Shown: positions 29,565 through 42,009 of the stretch, piece by piece
Numbering within the stretch: the first letter of the stretch is position 1
Layout: each line of letters starts with the position of its first letter
Assembly (NCBI GenBank): GCA_947095585.1
Contig: OX352762.1
Location: forward strand, 13,619,969 to 13,683,968
DNA length: 64,000 bases
Origin: Nephrocerus scutellatus
Taxonomy: Eukaryota; Arthropoda; Insecta; Diptera; Pipunculidae
Direction: 5' to 3'
Notes under the pieces: model-generated
The model's input: the letters and a program-made list of their open reading frames with translations, nothing else
Told to the model about the DNA's origin: nothing
The model's database searches: none
Program-made: the position numbers and the translations under genes

Positions 29565-31505
29565 TTACCCCTTCTTCTTTCTTTCTTTATGTCCTGTATC
29601 CCCTTATGGGTCCTAGGGCCTCTACTACGCCTACGCGCCATCGCGTGCGGTTCCTGGCAATGAGCTTCAGCTCTCTCCAACTCTTCCCCAATTGCCGTGC
29701 CTCCTCCTCAACTATTCTGCGCCATGTATTTCTCGGACGACCCGTTCTTCTACCATCCTGAGATAACGGGTTCCATTGCATTGCGTAGTTTGCTATGGAA
29801 CTGTCGCCTTTTCGGAGTGTATGACCAATCCACTGCCACTTCCGTCGTTGGATGGTTGTGCCTATTGGTTCCTGACCCGTTCTCTGGTAAAGATGTTCGT
29901 TTGAGATACGGTTAGGCCAGAAAACCCTTAAGATGTTCCGTAGTCACCTATTTACAAATGTTTGTAATCTTTTTGTGATAGTAGCGGTCACCTTCCAAGT
30001 GCTGCACCCATACAACAGCACAGATTCAACATTTGAGCGGAACAGTCGCAGCTTGGTGTTTAAGCTGATCGCATTGCTTCGCCATATCATGGACATCATT
30101 CCAAACACCGATTTTGCTTTGCCGATTCGGTTGGCAATGTCCTGTTCGGTTCCACCTTCGGTCGAGACAATACTCCCAAGATATTGGAAACTCTCTACTC
30201 TCTCTACCGGCTGTCCAGCAATGTTAACATGAGTAACTGAGTTAGTGCCGAGGTTGATGATTTTGGTTTTGGCAGTATTAATCTTCAAACCCGCAACATT
30301 TGCCTCCCTCTCCACATTTGTTGTCATTTGGTGCAGCTCCATAATTCTATGTGAGAGTAAACAAACGTCGTCAGCGTAATCCAGATGTTTGAGTTGAGAT
30401 GTAAGAGTCCAACGAATTCCTCCGTTTCCAGTAGATAAAGCTGCGCGAAGTACATCGCTAATCACCAACAAAAAAAGTATCGGCGATAGAATGCAACCTT
30501 GTCGTACCCCACTTAGGATCTCGAATTCCTCTGACAGCTTTCCTCTATGCAGCACATGACATTTAGAGCCATCATATGTTGCTTTAATAATAGCTATTAG
30601 TTTATCGGGTATACCTCTCCTGCGCAAGGCGAGCCAGATAAACTGTCTGTTGACACTGTCAAACGCCTTCTCAAAATCGATGAACAGCAGGTGCAGTGGT
30701 GACCGGAATTCAACGCACTGTTCAATAATGATCCACAGGGTGTTTATGTGGTCTACACAGGAGGATCCAGTGCGGAAACCTGCTTGTTCGGCATCGAGTG
30801 TATCTTCCAGATGTTCCTTAATACGTTCAAGTACTACTTTGGCTATTACTTTTGCAACTGCAGGGAGAACGCAAATGCCTCTCCAGTTTTCGCACTCCAT
30901 AAGACTACCTTTTTTAGGGAGCTTGACAATCATTCCCTTCTTCCACTCTTCGGGGAAACTTTCTACCTCCCAAGCTCTCTCTACAAGAGGATATAAAAGC
31001 TCTGCTGATGTCGTTGGAGCTACACGCAGAAGCTCTGCGGGTATACCATCTAGTCCTACCGACTTGTTGTTCTGTAGTGCGTTAATCGCGGTAGCGATCT
31101 CGTCTTTACTGGGAGTTGAGGTGCGAATTCGGGAAATTGTTACTTCCAGCATTTCCGCTTGATTTAGGTGCATATCGTTAGCAAATACACGGTTAAGGAC
31201 CGTAGAGAAATGCTCCTTCCATCGCTTGAGCTGATCCTCATCTGAAACGAGTACGGTACCATCTAGGCCTTTCACCGGATGTTGGCTAGAGCGGTGACCA
31301 CCTGTCAGCTCTTTGGTGATTCTGTAAACGGTTCTGCTATCGCACCGGCTCGCTGCTTCCTCTGCTTCTGAGGCCAGGTTGTTAATATAGTTACGCTTGT
31401 CACGTCTTACACTACGCTGCACTTCTCTCATTTTTCTTCGATACATGGACTCTAGCTCGCTCCTCGCTACTGCTGGGATATCTGATAACTTTACCCCTGC
31501 AATTT
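29565..31505 (-). mobile_element. Family A LINE, best-preserved copy; RT frame with one stop
   Basis: Minus strand. A single frame from about 31505 to 29587 encodes linker and complete RT, broken only by one TGA at about 29944-29946, after which it continues in the same frame to RVGVVEALGPIRGYRT. Blocks in order: KREWKEHFS-like linker (LKRWKEHFSTVLNR), NKSVGLDGIPAELLRV, LPKKGSLMECENWRGI, DAEQAGFRTGSSCVDHINTL, FIDFEKAFDSVNRQFIWLAL, SGVRQGCILSP, LDYADDVCLL (catalytic YADD intact), FQYLGSIVSTEGGTEQDI, SVLLYGCSTWKV, RRKWQWIGHTLRKGD, GRPRNTWRRIVEEEA. Where the stop lies, the 32.7-kb copy has Tyr. The endonuclease is missing: the copy is 5'-truncated into an AT microsatellite. Probably a fairly recent, dead-on-arrival insertion. 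Confidence 0.85.
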
Positions 31506-32039
31506 TATATATATTATAATATATATACATAATACATATATAATAAATAAATTCAGAAAAATGCGAGATAGTGAAAAACTAAAAAACAGTCTTTATATAA
31601 TTCTACCGTATTGAGTTTAGATTAATTCCAGTTTAACCTTATTTAGCACCATGTGCAAACCTCACAAATTCTAAATTCGAAGAATTAGAGAGGTATGCTT
31701 TCGGTTTTACAAAGCAAACCCTACCGCGGAAAACCGAATTAATTTTAAACGATTCAGAAATGATTGCTATACCCATCTTCGGCCAGTCACATTCATCTAC
31801 GACCAAAAATGTAGTCAAAAATAACTATAATATCCCAAAAGTAGTACAAATTTTTTGGTCATTCGTGAAGAGAATCCAAAATACAGCCTCTTTGTCGATT
31901 CAAACGCTCATTTTGTAATGGCATTCCAGTTGTCAGCTCTATATGCAAGGCCAATCTGTTGTGCACGCTTCCAGATTGTGCATTGCTGCCGCCTGCACCT
32001 AAAAGTATGAACACTTAATAGGACAGATATTCATTCGTA
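31506..32039. other. No recognisable gene
   Basis: AT repeats at 31506-31550, then unclassified DNA with no long frame. Confidence 0.5.
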
Positions 32040-32325
32040 CTCGTACAGTTGCTAGAGTTTTAAACGATCTCAGCACTCACAAATCAGCTGGGCCAGATTG
32101 TATTTCCCCATTAATTCTGAAGAGGTATACTTGTCCAGCCCATATCCCAAAAAAGGCGAGACGTCGTCGCCTTCTTCATACCGATCCATAGCACTTACAT
32201 CCATTCAATCCAAGGTCATGGAAACGCTGATCTATTTGCAGCTTAAGAAATAACTTGAAATTAAAGAACTCCTGACCAGCAGTACGGATTTCGTTGGCAA
32301 CGTTCGACTGGTGTTTGAATGAACT
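32040..32325 (+). mobile_element. Family C (Jockey-like) LINE RT fragment
   Basis: Frames around 32070-32320 give STHKSAGPDCISPLILKR, PKKGETSSPSSYRS-like text and LTSSQYGF-like text after frame correction. This is the RT fingers order of Jockey-type elements (SAGPDGI..LVLK, then PKKG..S.P..YRPI, then QYGFR). It resembles 57170-57559 on the minus strand closely at DNA level. It is joined directly to a family A fragment at about 32330. Confidence 0.6.
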
Positions 32326-32330
32326 GAACA

Positions 32331-32845
32331 CTGAACAGTGGAACCGGTCTTAATATCAATTTGGTGAAAGCAAAGCTGTTGCTAATTAACTCAGTAACTC
32401 AAGCTAACATTGCTGGACAGCCGGTGGAGACAGTAGAGAGTTTCCAATATCTTGGGAGTATTGTCTATACCGAAGGTGGAACCGAACAGGACATTGTCAA
32501 CCGAATCGGCAAAGCAAAACCAGTATTTGGAATGATGTCAATGATATGGCGAAGCAATGCGATCAGCTTAAACACGAATCTGCGACTGTTCCGTTCAAAT
32601 GTAGAACCTGTGCAGTTGTATGGGTGCAGTACTTGGAAGGTGACCACTACTATCACAAAAAGATTACAAACGTTCGTAAATAGGTACCTACGGAACATCT
32701 TAAGGGTTTTCTGGTTTGGCCAGATCTCTAACGAACATCTTTACCAGAGAATGGGTCAGGAACCAATAGGCACAACCATCAAACGACGGAAGTGGCAGTG
32801 GATTGGTCAACAACGCAATGCAATGGAATCCGTTATCTAAAGATG
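32331..32845 (+). mobile_element. Family A LINE RT C-terminal fragment
   Basis: Reads LLLINSVTQANIAGQPVETV, FQYLGSIVYTEGGTEQDIVN, AKPVFGMMSMIWRSN, YGCSTWKVTTTITKRLQTF and RRKWQWIGQQRNA, closely matching the 29.6-31.5 kb copy. It ends abruptly at about 32845, where a minus-strand family B copy starts. It lacks endonuclease, fingers and palm. Confidence 0.8.
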
Positions 32846-32852
32846 GTAGAAG

Positions 32853-33960
32853 ATGGTCGACATCGCTCGTAGAACTTATCATTATAGACTCTTCGGAATC
32901 GTCCTTCATTACATACCGGGCCAACCATTCTCCGTAAGACTTTTCTCTCGAACGCGGCTTATGAAGTCAGAATGCTTTTTGCTAAGCACCCAAGTCTCGG
33001 ATACATATATAAGTACTGGTATGACTGGTATAAGTCTTGACAGACTATAGTAGGCTTTGTTGACGTGTGCGTATTTCTGGTTCCATGCTGTTATTGGCCA
33101 CTACTTCAAATTCGCGCTCCACTATTTGAATTGAGGGACCAATGCTGGATCTATGTTGGATCTTCTACTCGCAGACGTGGCCACCATGTACTTTGTTTTG
33201 CTAACATTTATGTGCAGCCCAAGATTTCGGGACGCCTGCTCGATCTGCATGAAATCTTCCTCTACACCTCTTCGGTTTCTAACAACGATGTCAACATAAT
33301 CTCCGTAAGCCAGTAACTGAATGGACTTATAGAGGATTGTTCCTCTCGCCGTTACGCCAGAGTCTCGGATCACTTTCTCCAACGCCAGATTGATAGAGAT
33401 CTGGATATTTTTACTTGGCTTATAACATTTGTCATTGTCAACCTACTTAGTCATGTCAGTTTATTTGGGACGCCGAATTCTCTCATGGCTTTATAAAGTT
33501 CTACTCTGGCTATGCTATCATAGGCGCCTTTAAAACCTATAAAAAGATGGTGTAGTGATTTCTGAAACTCTAGACATCTTAACATCACCTGCCTAAGGGT
33601 ATAAATGTGATCAGTTGTTGATTTGCCTGAGATGAAGCCACACTGGTATGGACCAATAATGACTATAGTGTATGGGGCTATCCTGTCTTGAAGAATTGAG
33701 GAGAAAATCTTATACGCGGTAATCAACAACGTTATACCACGATTATTGCTGAATTTTGTGATATCTCCTTTTTATGTATGGAGCACAGGGTGCCTCTCCG
33801 CCAGTCTTCTGGCATCGCTTCTTCCTCCCATACTTGCAATTTTAGTTCATTAATTGCTTGGTGTATGGCGGGGTCTCTTGTTTTAATCAGCTCCACTGGG
33901 ATACCATCAGGTCCCGGGGCCTTATTATTTTTGAGCTGATTTGTCATCATCTTCAGTTAT
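32853..33960 (-). mobile_element. Family B LINE RT fragment
   Basis: Minus strand in several frames: NQLKNNKAPGPDGIPVELIK, WEEEAMPEDWRRGTLCSIHK, then ITAYKIFSSILQDRIAPY, IIGPYQCGFISGKSTTDHIY, HHLFIGFKGAYDSIARVELY, then EKVIRDSGVTARGTILYKS, QLLAYGDYVDIV (the YADD box changed to YGDY), RNLGLHINVSKTKYMVATS, and ETWVLSKKHSDF near 32990. RT is recognisable throughout but inactive. Endonuclease absent. Confidence 0.8.
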
Positions 33961-35736
33961 GATTAAAACTTATTTGCAGAGCGCACAAAACTCGATAAAG
34001 TGAAGTTATCCAAATTGTAAAAGTATGTACAATACATATATTCTTACGTGTACACAGGTATTTAACCATATCCTTTTATAAAACTAAAAAGGGAACAAAA
34101 ATCATAATTGTGGCAATTCTATAATCACTGTCGATCCATCCATCATAGTTCATTTATTCAGTTGATAGGTTTTGTTAGCAGCACTCAAATAACTTTACTT
34201 TAGGGGAAGTTTCCGATTAATATTAAAAAAAATACAAGCTATCTTTTGAAAATGTAGACCGTTGATATGTCAGAGTCACAATATGCTAGGAAAATATTTG
34301 TCCCCCGCGGTTGTGATCAAATGCCCGTGGCTAAGTGTAACCAATACTCGAGGAGGTTTTATTTCGCTTATATCGCTCGGTCAATCAAATTTAGTTAAGA
34401 GCTGTCACTCTCGTCGGGAGATAGTTTTTCTCCTCTCTGTATAGAACACAGCACACATCACCACCACCAATAACATTCTCTATAATCCCCAGATAGCACG
34501 TGGCTTCGGTCACATTGCATTTAAAAAAATGGCAATCTATGCGCTGTGACTGCATGTCCTTTAAACCCTTGACAACGAGTCAACTGATAAATCAAGAGAT
34601 TATAGATACAACAAGCAAACGAACTTTTTTTTTTGTTTTGGTAAATAAAAATCGCTGTTCTCAATTTTTAGAATCAACGAAATCGTGAAATCGCCAATTC
34701 ATCTAGCTGAGTTGGAATAACTAACAAGCGGAAAAAAATCGAGGGCACATACAAAAAGCAAGCAAGGACTATAGAGCTGTGTATTATTTACATGAAAAAT
34801 GCCATAGGTCTCAATTTACCATTATCCGCTTTTCGGACATTTGAATGTTTTTCAGAGCAACAACAGAAGAAAAAAAAAATACATCAATGCTCTTGCATTG
34901 GATTTTGTCATCGGTGGATATCATGCGGCAGTAGTAGCAGCAGCAGCAGCAGCTGCAGCAAAAAAATCGAAGGGTAAAATCAAAACGAATCACCACTGCC
35001 ACCGGTGAACATGTGGAATTCCTGTAATCTGTTCTCAGATTATAACCCGTTAAATTATATTCAAATTGGATTTTGATTTTGTCGGATTGCACTTTCCGTT
35101 AGCTATCCACGGCATAAAAGGGAAGGGTATACAAGAATGTATATATGCACACGTGCACAGCAGAGTGAAATGGCTCAATTAAAAACCTAGAAAATATCTA
35201 TTGATCGCAAGTCATTCAGGGATTTCTCCCTTGGCAATAAGTTTATGTATAAAAACTAAAAATTTAGCCTATTGAGGCATACATTGCTCCCAGCTGTTAG
35301 CTGTTGGGATGTTATGGGAAAAAATTGAAACGGTCGGACCCTGGCCGAACTAAAGAAAGACGACATTTTGCATTTTCATTTAAAAACGTCCTTGAGATCC
35401 ATTATGCATCCAAGATGATTACCCACATTAAGTGATTGCTTAGTTTTCTTATGAATACCATTATATCTACCAATTTGACTGGAATTCGGCATTCGGAAAA
35501 CAGATTTTTACTTAGTAAAACCAACCCCTATTCTGCTGGCCTGTTTACTCCCTGCGGTACCACCAACTAAGGAATTACTTTACAGGGCAGGTTTATTTTC
35601 TTCTTTTACTAAAAATCCCTTTCTTTCTTGCAGCCTTTTCATCTCTGCTAAGTTGCAACATCACGCTCACTATGACCTCGAAAATCACGTCACAAGCTTC
35701 TTTGGTGCTCTTACTCCGCGGGGTAGCATAGGGCTT
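33961..35736. other. No supported gene; short AGC microsatellite
   Basis: No family motif in any frame. An AGC-type microsatellite lies at 34929-34959. The region 34290-34440 is somewhat more balanced in base content but has no convincing frame. Confidence 0.5.
34929..34959 (+). repeat. AGC microsatellite
   Basis: GTAGTAGCAGCAGCAGCAGC followed by AGCTGCAGC. Short and imperfect. Confidence 0.85.
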
Positions 35737-37690
35737 CTACAAACGAACTCGATGTAACGGCTGAGGTTTCAAGAGACGCCACTTGGTCCCCTGGGATCTT
35801 GCTTCCTCTTCTATTGTCCTTTTCCATGTCTTGCTAGGACGGCCAACTCGATGGCTTCCTTGTGGATTCAAGTCAAGCGCTAGTTTCGTAATGTCATCCG
35901 CTGGCTTTCTCAAAGTGTGACCAATCCAGCTCCATTTTCGTCGTCTGATGGTGAGCGCGATTGCTTCCTGCTGTGTTACTCTTCGCAAGTCTTGATTGGT
36001 GATAATGTCCGGCCATCTTATTCTCAGTATCCTCCTTAAGCACTTGTTGACGAAAACTTGGAGGCGCATCGCAATTGACTCTGTGACTTTCCACGTTTCG
36101 CAGCCATACAAAATTACTGAGAGAACGTTAGATCTGAAGAGCATTAGCTTTAGATTCCGGGAGATTTGCGAGGAGTTCCAGATATTATTTAGCATACTAT
36201 AGGAGTGTCGCGCCTTGTTTACACGAGAGCACACATCCGAGTCAGTACCACCATTTTTTGACATCCAGCTGCCTAAATAACAAAACTTATCAACTTCCTC
36301 TATCTGATGTCCGTCAATCGAGAGATCACATATTCCACTAGCGTTAACGCGGAGTAGTTTTGTTTTTGAGACCCGATGGAGTACGGGTTACTATTTTCAT
36401 CACCCAGTCGATGACAATTGTGAAAAGCAGTGGTGAGAGGGCGCAGCCTTGCTTGACTCCCGAGTAGATGTTGAAAGGAGAGCCAAGATGACCGTTATGA
36501 ATGACGCGGCATGTTGAGTCGCGGTACAGCTACTTAATGATGTTGATGATTTTTTCCGGAACACCATAACTAGACAAAATCTGCCACATCATGTTTCGGC
36601 CTACGCTATCAAAAGCGCGTTTAAAATCTACAAAAACCATATACAGAGGAGAGCGATACTCAACTGACTGTTCAATGATTATACACAGGGTGTTAATTTG
36701 ATCAGTACAAGAACGGTTTGGGCGAAATCCAGCTTGTTCATTTCTCAAGATTAGCACTAACGCATTCTGTAAGCGCCTAGCTATTATATTTGTTTATGGT
36801 GTTTAGCAGAGTTATTCCTCTCCAGTTTTCGCAATTGCTCAAATCACCTTTCTTGGGGAGTTTGACTATTAAGCCTTCTTTTAACGACGATGGAATGGAA
36901 TCAGATTCCCAGATATCTTGATACATCGCATGCAATGTTCGCGTAGTTAACTCGACGTCGACTTGGAGGAGTTCTGCGTAGATGTTGTCGTTGCCTGCTG
37001 CTTTACCTGATTGCAGTGAACGAATTGTTGTCCTTACTTCATCCAACGGAGGAGTAGCGACGCTGATGTTAAGTAGCCTATTAGGGTGCATGTGTGGGTT
37101 GATGGACGTGCCTGGCAAAGTACAATTCAAAACATTCTAAAAATGTTTTGTCTAGCGGGTTAATTGTTGTTCCTCCGTAAGGATCAAAGAGGCATCTCTT
37201 GCCTTAACAGGGTAGTTAATGTGGTGTTTCTTGTTGGCGAGCTTACGAGCGAGTTGGTAGACTGTGCTATATTGTCTGCTTTCAGCGGCTAGCTGTGCTT
37301 GTGTTGAGATGTCGCTTAGCCATGCTCGTTTGTCGTTCCTAGCTGAACGGCCAACTTGTCGGTCCAGATCTCTATACTTCCGCGCTAATGCACTTCGCTC
37401 GGCACCCGAGGCCGCGTTTAACTCTGCTTTGTTGGATTGGCGTTCACGAATGGTGTTCCATGTGCTATCAGACATCCGTTCTTTTCTAGTTTTGACGGGA
37501 TAACCTAAAACGGATGAGGCTGCTTCCGTATACGAATTTGCTGTTTTCTCCCATTTAGACTTTAGGGTTTGGGGCTGTATCTCAGAGAGAGACTGTTGTA
37601 CGCGGGATACATATAGCAGTTTCACATCTGGGTCTTTCAGTGCTTCTACAGCTGGCTTTCTCGTTATTTGACTTCTTTTGTGCTCACCAT
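35737..37690 (-). mobile_element. Family A-related LINE (second subfamily), linker and RT
   Basis: Minus strand, about 1.95 kb. Linker at 37625-37152 (RKERMSDSTWNTIRERQSNK, RNDKRAWLSDISTQAQLAAE, YSTVYQLARKLANKKHH). RT at 37130-36777 (SGKAAGNDNIYAELLQV, LPKKGDLSNCENWRGITLLN) and 36757-36530 (RNEQAGFRPNRSCTDQINTL, FVDFKRAFDSVGRNMMWQIL). The C-terminal part is 36264-35737 (MLFRSNVLSVILYGCETWKV, NKCLRRILRIRWPDI, RRRKWSWIGHTLRKPADDIT, GRPSKTWKRTIEEEA). The palm with the catalytic box is lost near 36360-36530. Diverged from the 29.6-kb copy, so a separate subfamily. Dead. Confidence 0.8.
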
Positions 37691-37694
37691 TGCT

Positions 37695-38290
37695 TAAATG
37701 AGGCCAGCCGGAGTGACTCGCTCTTCAAGTAGCTGTTCCAGCAAACGCCTCCTGTCATTAAACCTCAAGCACTGTGCAGTACGTGTTCTGCGTTTTCTAC
37801 ACTGCTCTTGCAGTGAAGACAGAATGGCTCATACGCGAGTTTGAGATCCTCAAGAAAACATACATGCCCCGACAAGAACTGTGTCAGGTGGTAGTTTACC
37901 TCTCCATGTTTTTTTTGCTAACCACACTTGGATGTCTGGGATCAGCGTATGAGTCCATCGGCCTTTTATAAATGTAGACGCTGCCACTCTATTTCGCTAC
38001 GTTTTTTAAGTGTCTTCTCTTGTACGCTGACCTCCACTATTTGTTGGTTCGTGAGGTCTCTCACTGCCGCTGCTTCTATTGCCATGATGTCAACTGGCAT
38101 CCTACCTGCTATCACTCCTGCTGCATCGGTGGAGACCGTTCGGAATGCACAGCATAGTATCAAGATATTGACCATTGCCAGCAGTTTTCTTACGGCTGCT
38201 TGGGCAATATCCTCGCAAGATGTATCCCTTTTCACTGGCCTATCTCAGATGCTCCCTGAAATTGACTCCGAGTGTATTTTATATGTGGGC
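37695..38290 (-). mobile_element. R1-like LINE C-terminal fragment
   Basis: Minus strand. Reads DTSCEDIAQAAVRKLLAMVN, CAFRTVSTDAAGVIAGRMPV, then DIMAIEAAAVRD, then RWTHTLIPDIQVWL-like text near 37940 and RRRLLEQLLEERVTPAGLI at 37745-37695. R1-type elements have the AFRTVST..A and GRWT..LIPD..W blocks after the RT. Frameshifts interrupt it, and RT and endonuclease are missing. It directly abuts the 5' end of the family A-related copy. Confidence 0.65.
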
Positions 38291-38434
38291 TCAAAGTGAT
38301 GCTATGTTCCGCGACTCGGATTGTCACCCTTTCCACCTTTTTACTGCTACTTATCAGTACAGCTTCGCTTTTTGTGATTCACTAGCACTAGCCCGGCTTC
38401 ATGCAGCCAATCTCTGACATCCCAGATCATTTAA

Positions 38435-39022
38435 TCAGTTTTCTACCATAATAGGCACTTAATAGGCATATTTTGAAAGTGGTCAGACTCCTAGGTCAAG
38501 GGGTCACCATACGAATTTTTTTTATTGTTTTTACAAATTGCATGTTATTATGAACCAATCGCGTTCAAACTTTGCGTAGGGGTTTTATACCATAATGGGC
38601 ACTAAATAGGTATATTTTGAAAGTGGTCAGAATCCTGGGTCAAGGGGTCACCATTTCACAAATTGCATACAGGTGTTTTACAAAAAATTAACCCGATTTT
38701 CTTCAAATTTTATACACATGAGTCACGAAAACTGCATTGTTTGATTAGTAGTTATTTTATTTTACACACAGTGAATGTAAAATGTTAATATCAGCCACAT
38801 TTTTACTCTGAATTTTTAAGATATATTATTGGCAGGTAGGGGAAAGTTATAGGTATAGATGAAAGGGGAGAAAGGTAAAATTTTGACATGAGATGTACAA
38901 ACGTAATTTTAAAAAAATGTCAACGTAAATTATTGGCAGGTGAGGTAAGGTTATAGGCTATAGTACTCCCGTCACCCCGGGGGTTCACATGTGCGGGTAA
39001 CAAAGCGCCCGGGAACAGCTAG
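38435..39022 (+). mobile_element. Candidate non-autonomous Helitron-like element
   Basis: The right end reads GTGCGGGTAACAAAGCGCCC then GGGAACAGCTAG, followed by T. CTAG at a T, preceded by a short GC-rich CGGG/CCCG hairpin about 10 nt upstream, is the Helitron 3' signature. The left end is uncertain. Two diverged units of about 145 bp (CCATAATAGGCACTTAATAG at 38447 and CCATAATGGGCACTAAATAG at 38592, each followed by GGTCAAGGGGTCACCAT) lie inside. A related internal block occurs at 56040-56250. No Rep/helicase seen. Confidence 0.45.
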
Positions 39023-40574
39023 TTTCTTCTAAAAACAAGTTCATAAAATGCTCTACCGTTAATATTAACAGATCAATTTTTTTTAAATGGGTCAGGGTCC
39101 ACCAAAGTAAGCTTTTCTTCAATCCCCGATTAACGATGTCAACATTGGAGATAGGCCCTTACTGTTAACCGATTTTTTTCTTAGAATATACGCAAGAATC
39201 GTTTCCCAAATTATTGTGCAGGAATTAGGGGACTCCCTGTCCCTCAAACCTCCAGCACCATAAACCGCATACCTTTAAGTACATTTTCTTTTACTCTTTT
39301 GGACGACACTGAAAAATGTCCTTCAATTTAGATAACAATGCAAATGTGGTGTTGTTCTTTCACTTGGCCGCTAAACAAAGCCAAACTCGGGTATAAAAAC
39401 AGTCATATCAGATGTTTGATCGTACTTTCAATCGGCAGAGTGGAAGAGGGATAGTGATGGATATAAAGTCATGCCGCCCCCCAAAAGTACAAGTTAACTT
39501 TATTTATTTACCTGCTGTAACCTGTACTGCCATTCAGTGTAAGAGAGCGACGAGCAAAAGAAAAGGAAAATAAATTTGCATGCAGTATAACCTTCAACAC
39601 CTTTTACCCAAAATGATGAATGATGGATAAATGTAAATGTGTAATAGCAAACTCGTACATTCGATTGAGCGTTTCCATACGAGAAGTCAACTTGAAGGTA
39701 CCCTGATGATTGAGATAACACAAACATCACACACACACATACACAAAGTAAAGAGTGTACCACGAGGACCGAAGAGTGCTTAAAAAATTTAATGTTGAAG
39801 TTCAACCCCTAACCCCACATAGGTGCTGGCTATTTATTGTTAGGTGGTATCTTTGTGTGTTTCTACGAAAAAAACATAAACTATTTTTTTATGTTCGACC
39901 GATAAGCGACAGAGAATGGAGAAACAGTAAAGTGCTAAGAAAGATTCTAAATTTTTTTCAATTAGCTTGTTGTTGTTGTTAGTTGCAAATAATATCGCTT
40001 TTCTCTGCACTTTTTGCTTCTTGTTACTTCAAATCAGGTACTCGCCTTACTAATACTTCAATTGTAATAATAAAATGTTCATGAAGTTAGCCAAAGCTTT
40101 AACTGCTCTCGTTATCTTTATGTTCACATCGTAAAGTTAAACATTTTGGGAAATGACTTTTTCGTGTGAGATCACATTTTCTTTGAGGCATAAAAAAGGT
40201 GAAAATCGTGTGGAAAACTAATTTCGTTCTCGGTCGGACGAGCTATTAAAGTGGAGAGGAATGTTATTTGCATTTTGCTCAATTAAATGATAAGCTATGC
40301 AAAAAAGCACTTACGCGCAAAGCCGTCTACTTCGTCTTTTTAGTTTTGGCTCTACAACAGAGATACTCAGCTCCTTTAGCATTTCTTATTTTGAGCCTAT
40401 CTTATCCAGTTTCTCTCGCCATTCGCTTCTGCCTAGCTATATATGTACTGTATCAAGCTTAGCTCTTTCTACATTATTTGGGTCTTTAGAAATGTTTTTT
40501 ACTAAAATAAGAAGCCAAACCTTTTTAAATGCATATGGTAAGGCTTGAATGTTGTGGTTAAATATTTGTGTCTG
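39023..40574. other. No recognisable gene
   Basis: Only short frames without motifs. A CA-type microsatellite lies near 39727-39745. Confidence 0.5.
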
Positions 40575-40860
40575 AAGAGGCCTAAAGAACTACCATCAAC
40601 ATCATCATGTTTGGAGCTAAAACCATCCAATGATGGCGATGTGAAAAAGCAGATCTTGACGAAGCATTCCCAATACGGTTTGTACGGCTGAAGAAAGAAT
40701 CTCTGAACTGAATTCTAAGTCCGAAGATGGGCTTGAACGTAAACGAGTATTGTTCAACTACAAGTAGAGGTGGCACGCAACTGGTTATTTCTCTTGACCT
40801 GATTAAAGAAGCGAGAGAAACGTACATGCGGTGATCAAGCGAATCTGTTAGATTAGGTTA
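40575..40860 (-). mobile_element. Family G (Jockey-like) LINE C-terminal fragment
   Basis: The minus strand reads RMYVSLASLIRSREITSCVP, then FTFKPIFGLRIQFRDSFFSR. The plus-strand text GAATCTCTGAACTGAATTCT recurs in altered form at 46951-46990, inside a longer Jockey-like piece. Only the extreme C-terminal region remains. Confidence 0.5.
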
Positions 40861-40861
40861 T

Positions 40862-42005
40862 GTTAAGGTGACTCTAGGTTAAACCGAAACAATCGTCCAT
40901 TATGATACCACACGGATCAGGAAAGTTTCCCTCCACCTACTCGTTGAACCAGTAAGTGCTTCGGATGAAGCGAAGGAGACTGCTGATATCATTAGTGTCG
41001 TTGTAGAAGAAAGCTCTCATATGGAGTTTACGTTTCAGGGATAGGACTGGACAAGTACAGAGAAGATGGATAATGGTCTGCTTCTCCTCCTCTTTCATGC
41101 AGTTTCTGCAGAAGTCATTCGAGAAGACTCCGGGTCTTGCTGCATGCCTGTCAATAAGACGCTTAATGACACATACAATTGCACCGATGTGCGATCGTTT
41201 TTGAGAGATCAAACACTTGGAGCGCTTCGAATCCACATTAGGCCAGATCTGCTTTATCGCTATGTAAGTTGTACCGTTTGACCACCTACGATTAGTTTTG
41301 TCAGTAGCATCCCGCTTTAACATGAGTTTGCATGTAGCGATTGGTATGCCTAGAGAGCTATATTATGGTAGGATGGGTAGTGTAGTTCTTTGTTTGGCGA
41401 GGTCGTCAGTCATTAAGATTCCCGGAATGTCTCTATGCCCGGGCACCCAACACAGGTGGATATTAGACGACTCCGCCATCTCCCTTAACTGCCGATCTAA
41501 GGGATATGGTTGAATTTAGAGAGACTGTTTCCAGGGATTTCAGCGCGGCTTGGCTATCCGAGAATATACGGATATCCTTAGCGGATATGACGTTACTTTT
41601 CAGTCAAGATAAGGCTTAACTGATCGCCATAATGTCTGCCTGGAAAACACTACAGTGATAAGGAAGACGGAAAGAGAGGGTAAGGTTTAGTTTTTTTTTT
41701 TTTGAGAATACACCTATACCAACTCCGTCATCAGTTTTAGACCCGTCTGTGTAAAAATGAATGTTTTCATCGTCAAGGTACGCGCCTTCCTCCCAGAATG
41801 ATCTGGAGGCGAATGTGACCTCGAAGTTTTTATTGAAATGGAGATGTGGAGTGGTGTAGTCTATGTTATCTGAGATCCTGAGTAAATTCAGGATAGAGGA
41901 GTGGCCGATTTCATTTCTAGTCCACTGGGAGATAGCCTTTAGGCGAAAAGCCGATCTAGGAGCTACTTGCCTGCTGAAAATGTCATGAGATGTCACATGA
42001 CATGA
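40862..42005 (-). mobile_element. Family D LINE 3' part: RNase H and zinc knuckle
   Basis: Minus strand. 41996-41616 reads SHDIFSRQVAPRSAFRL, YTTPHLHFNKNFEVT, then the RNase H start FYTDGSKTDDGVGIGVFSKK (catalytic Asp in YTDGSK present). After a gap in frame, 41323-40937 reads WSNGTTYIAIKQIWPNVDSK, FSNDFCRNCMKEEEKQTIIH followed by LLCTCPVLSLKRKLH, the C-terminal zinc knuckle, and SLLRFIRSTYWFNE. The 3' UTR has CCGTGTGGTATCATAATGG, shared with the 45.2- and 61.7-kb copies. I/LOA/R1-group LINE, dead. Confidence 0.8.
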
Positions 42006-42009
42006 TAAT

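Noticed and set aside
30650..31162. A 170-codon plus-strand frame
   Set aside because: Antisense shadow of the well-supported RT on the minus strand.
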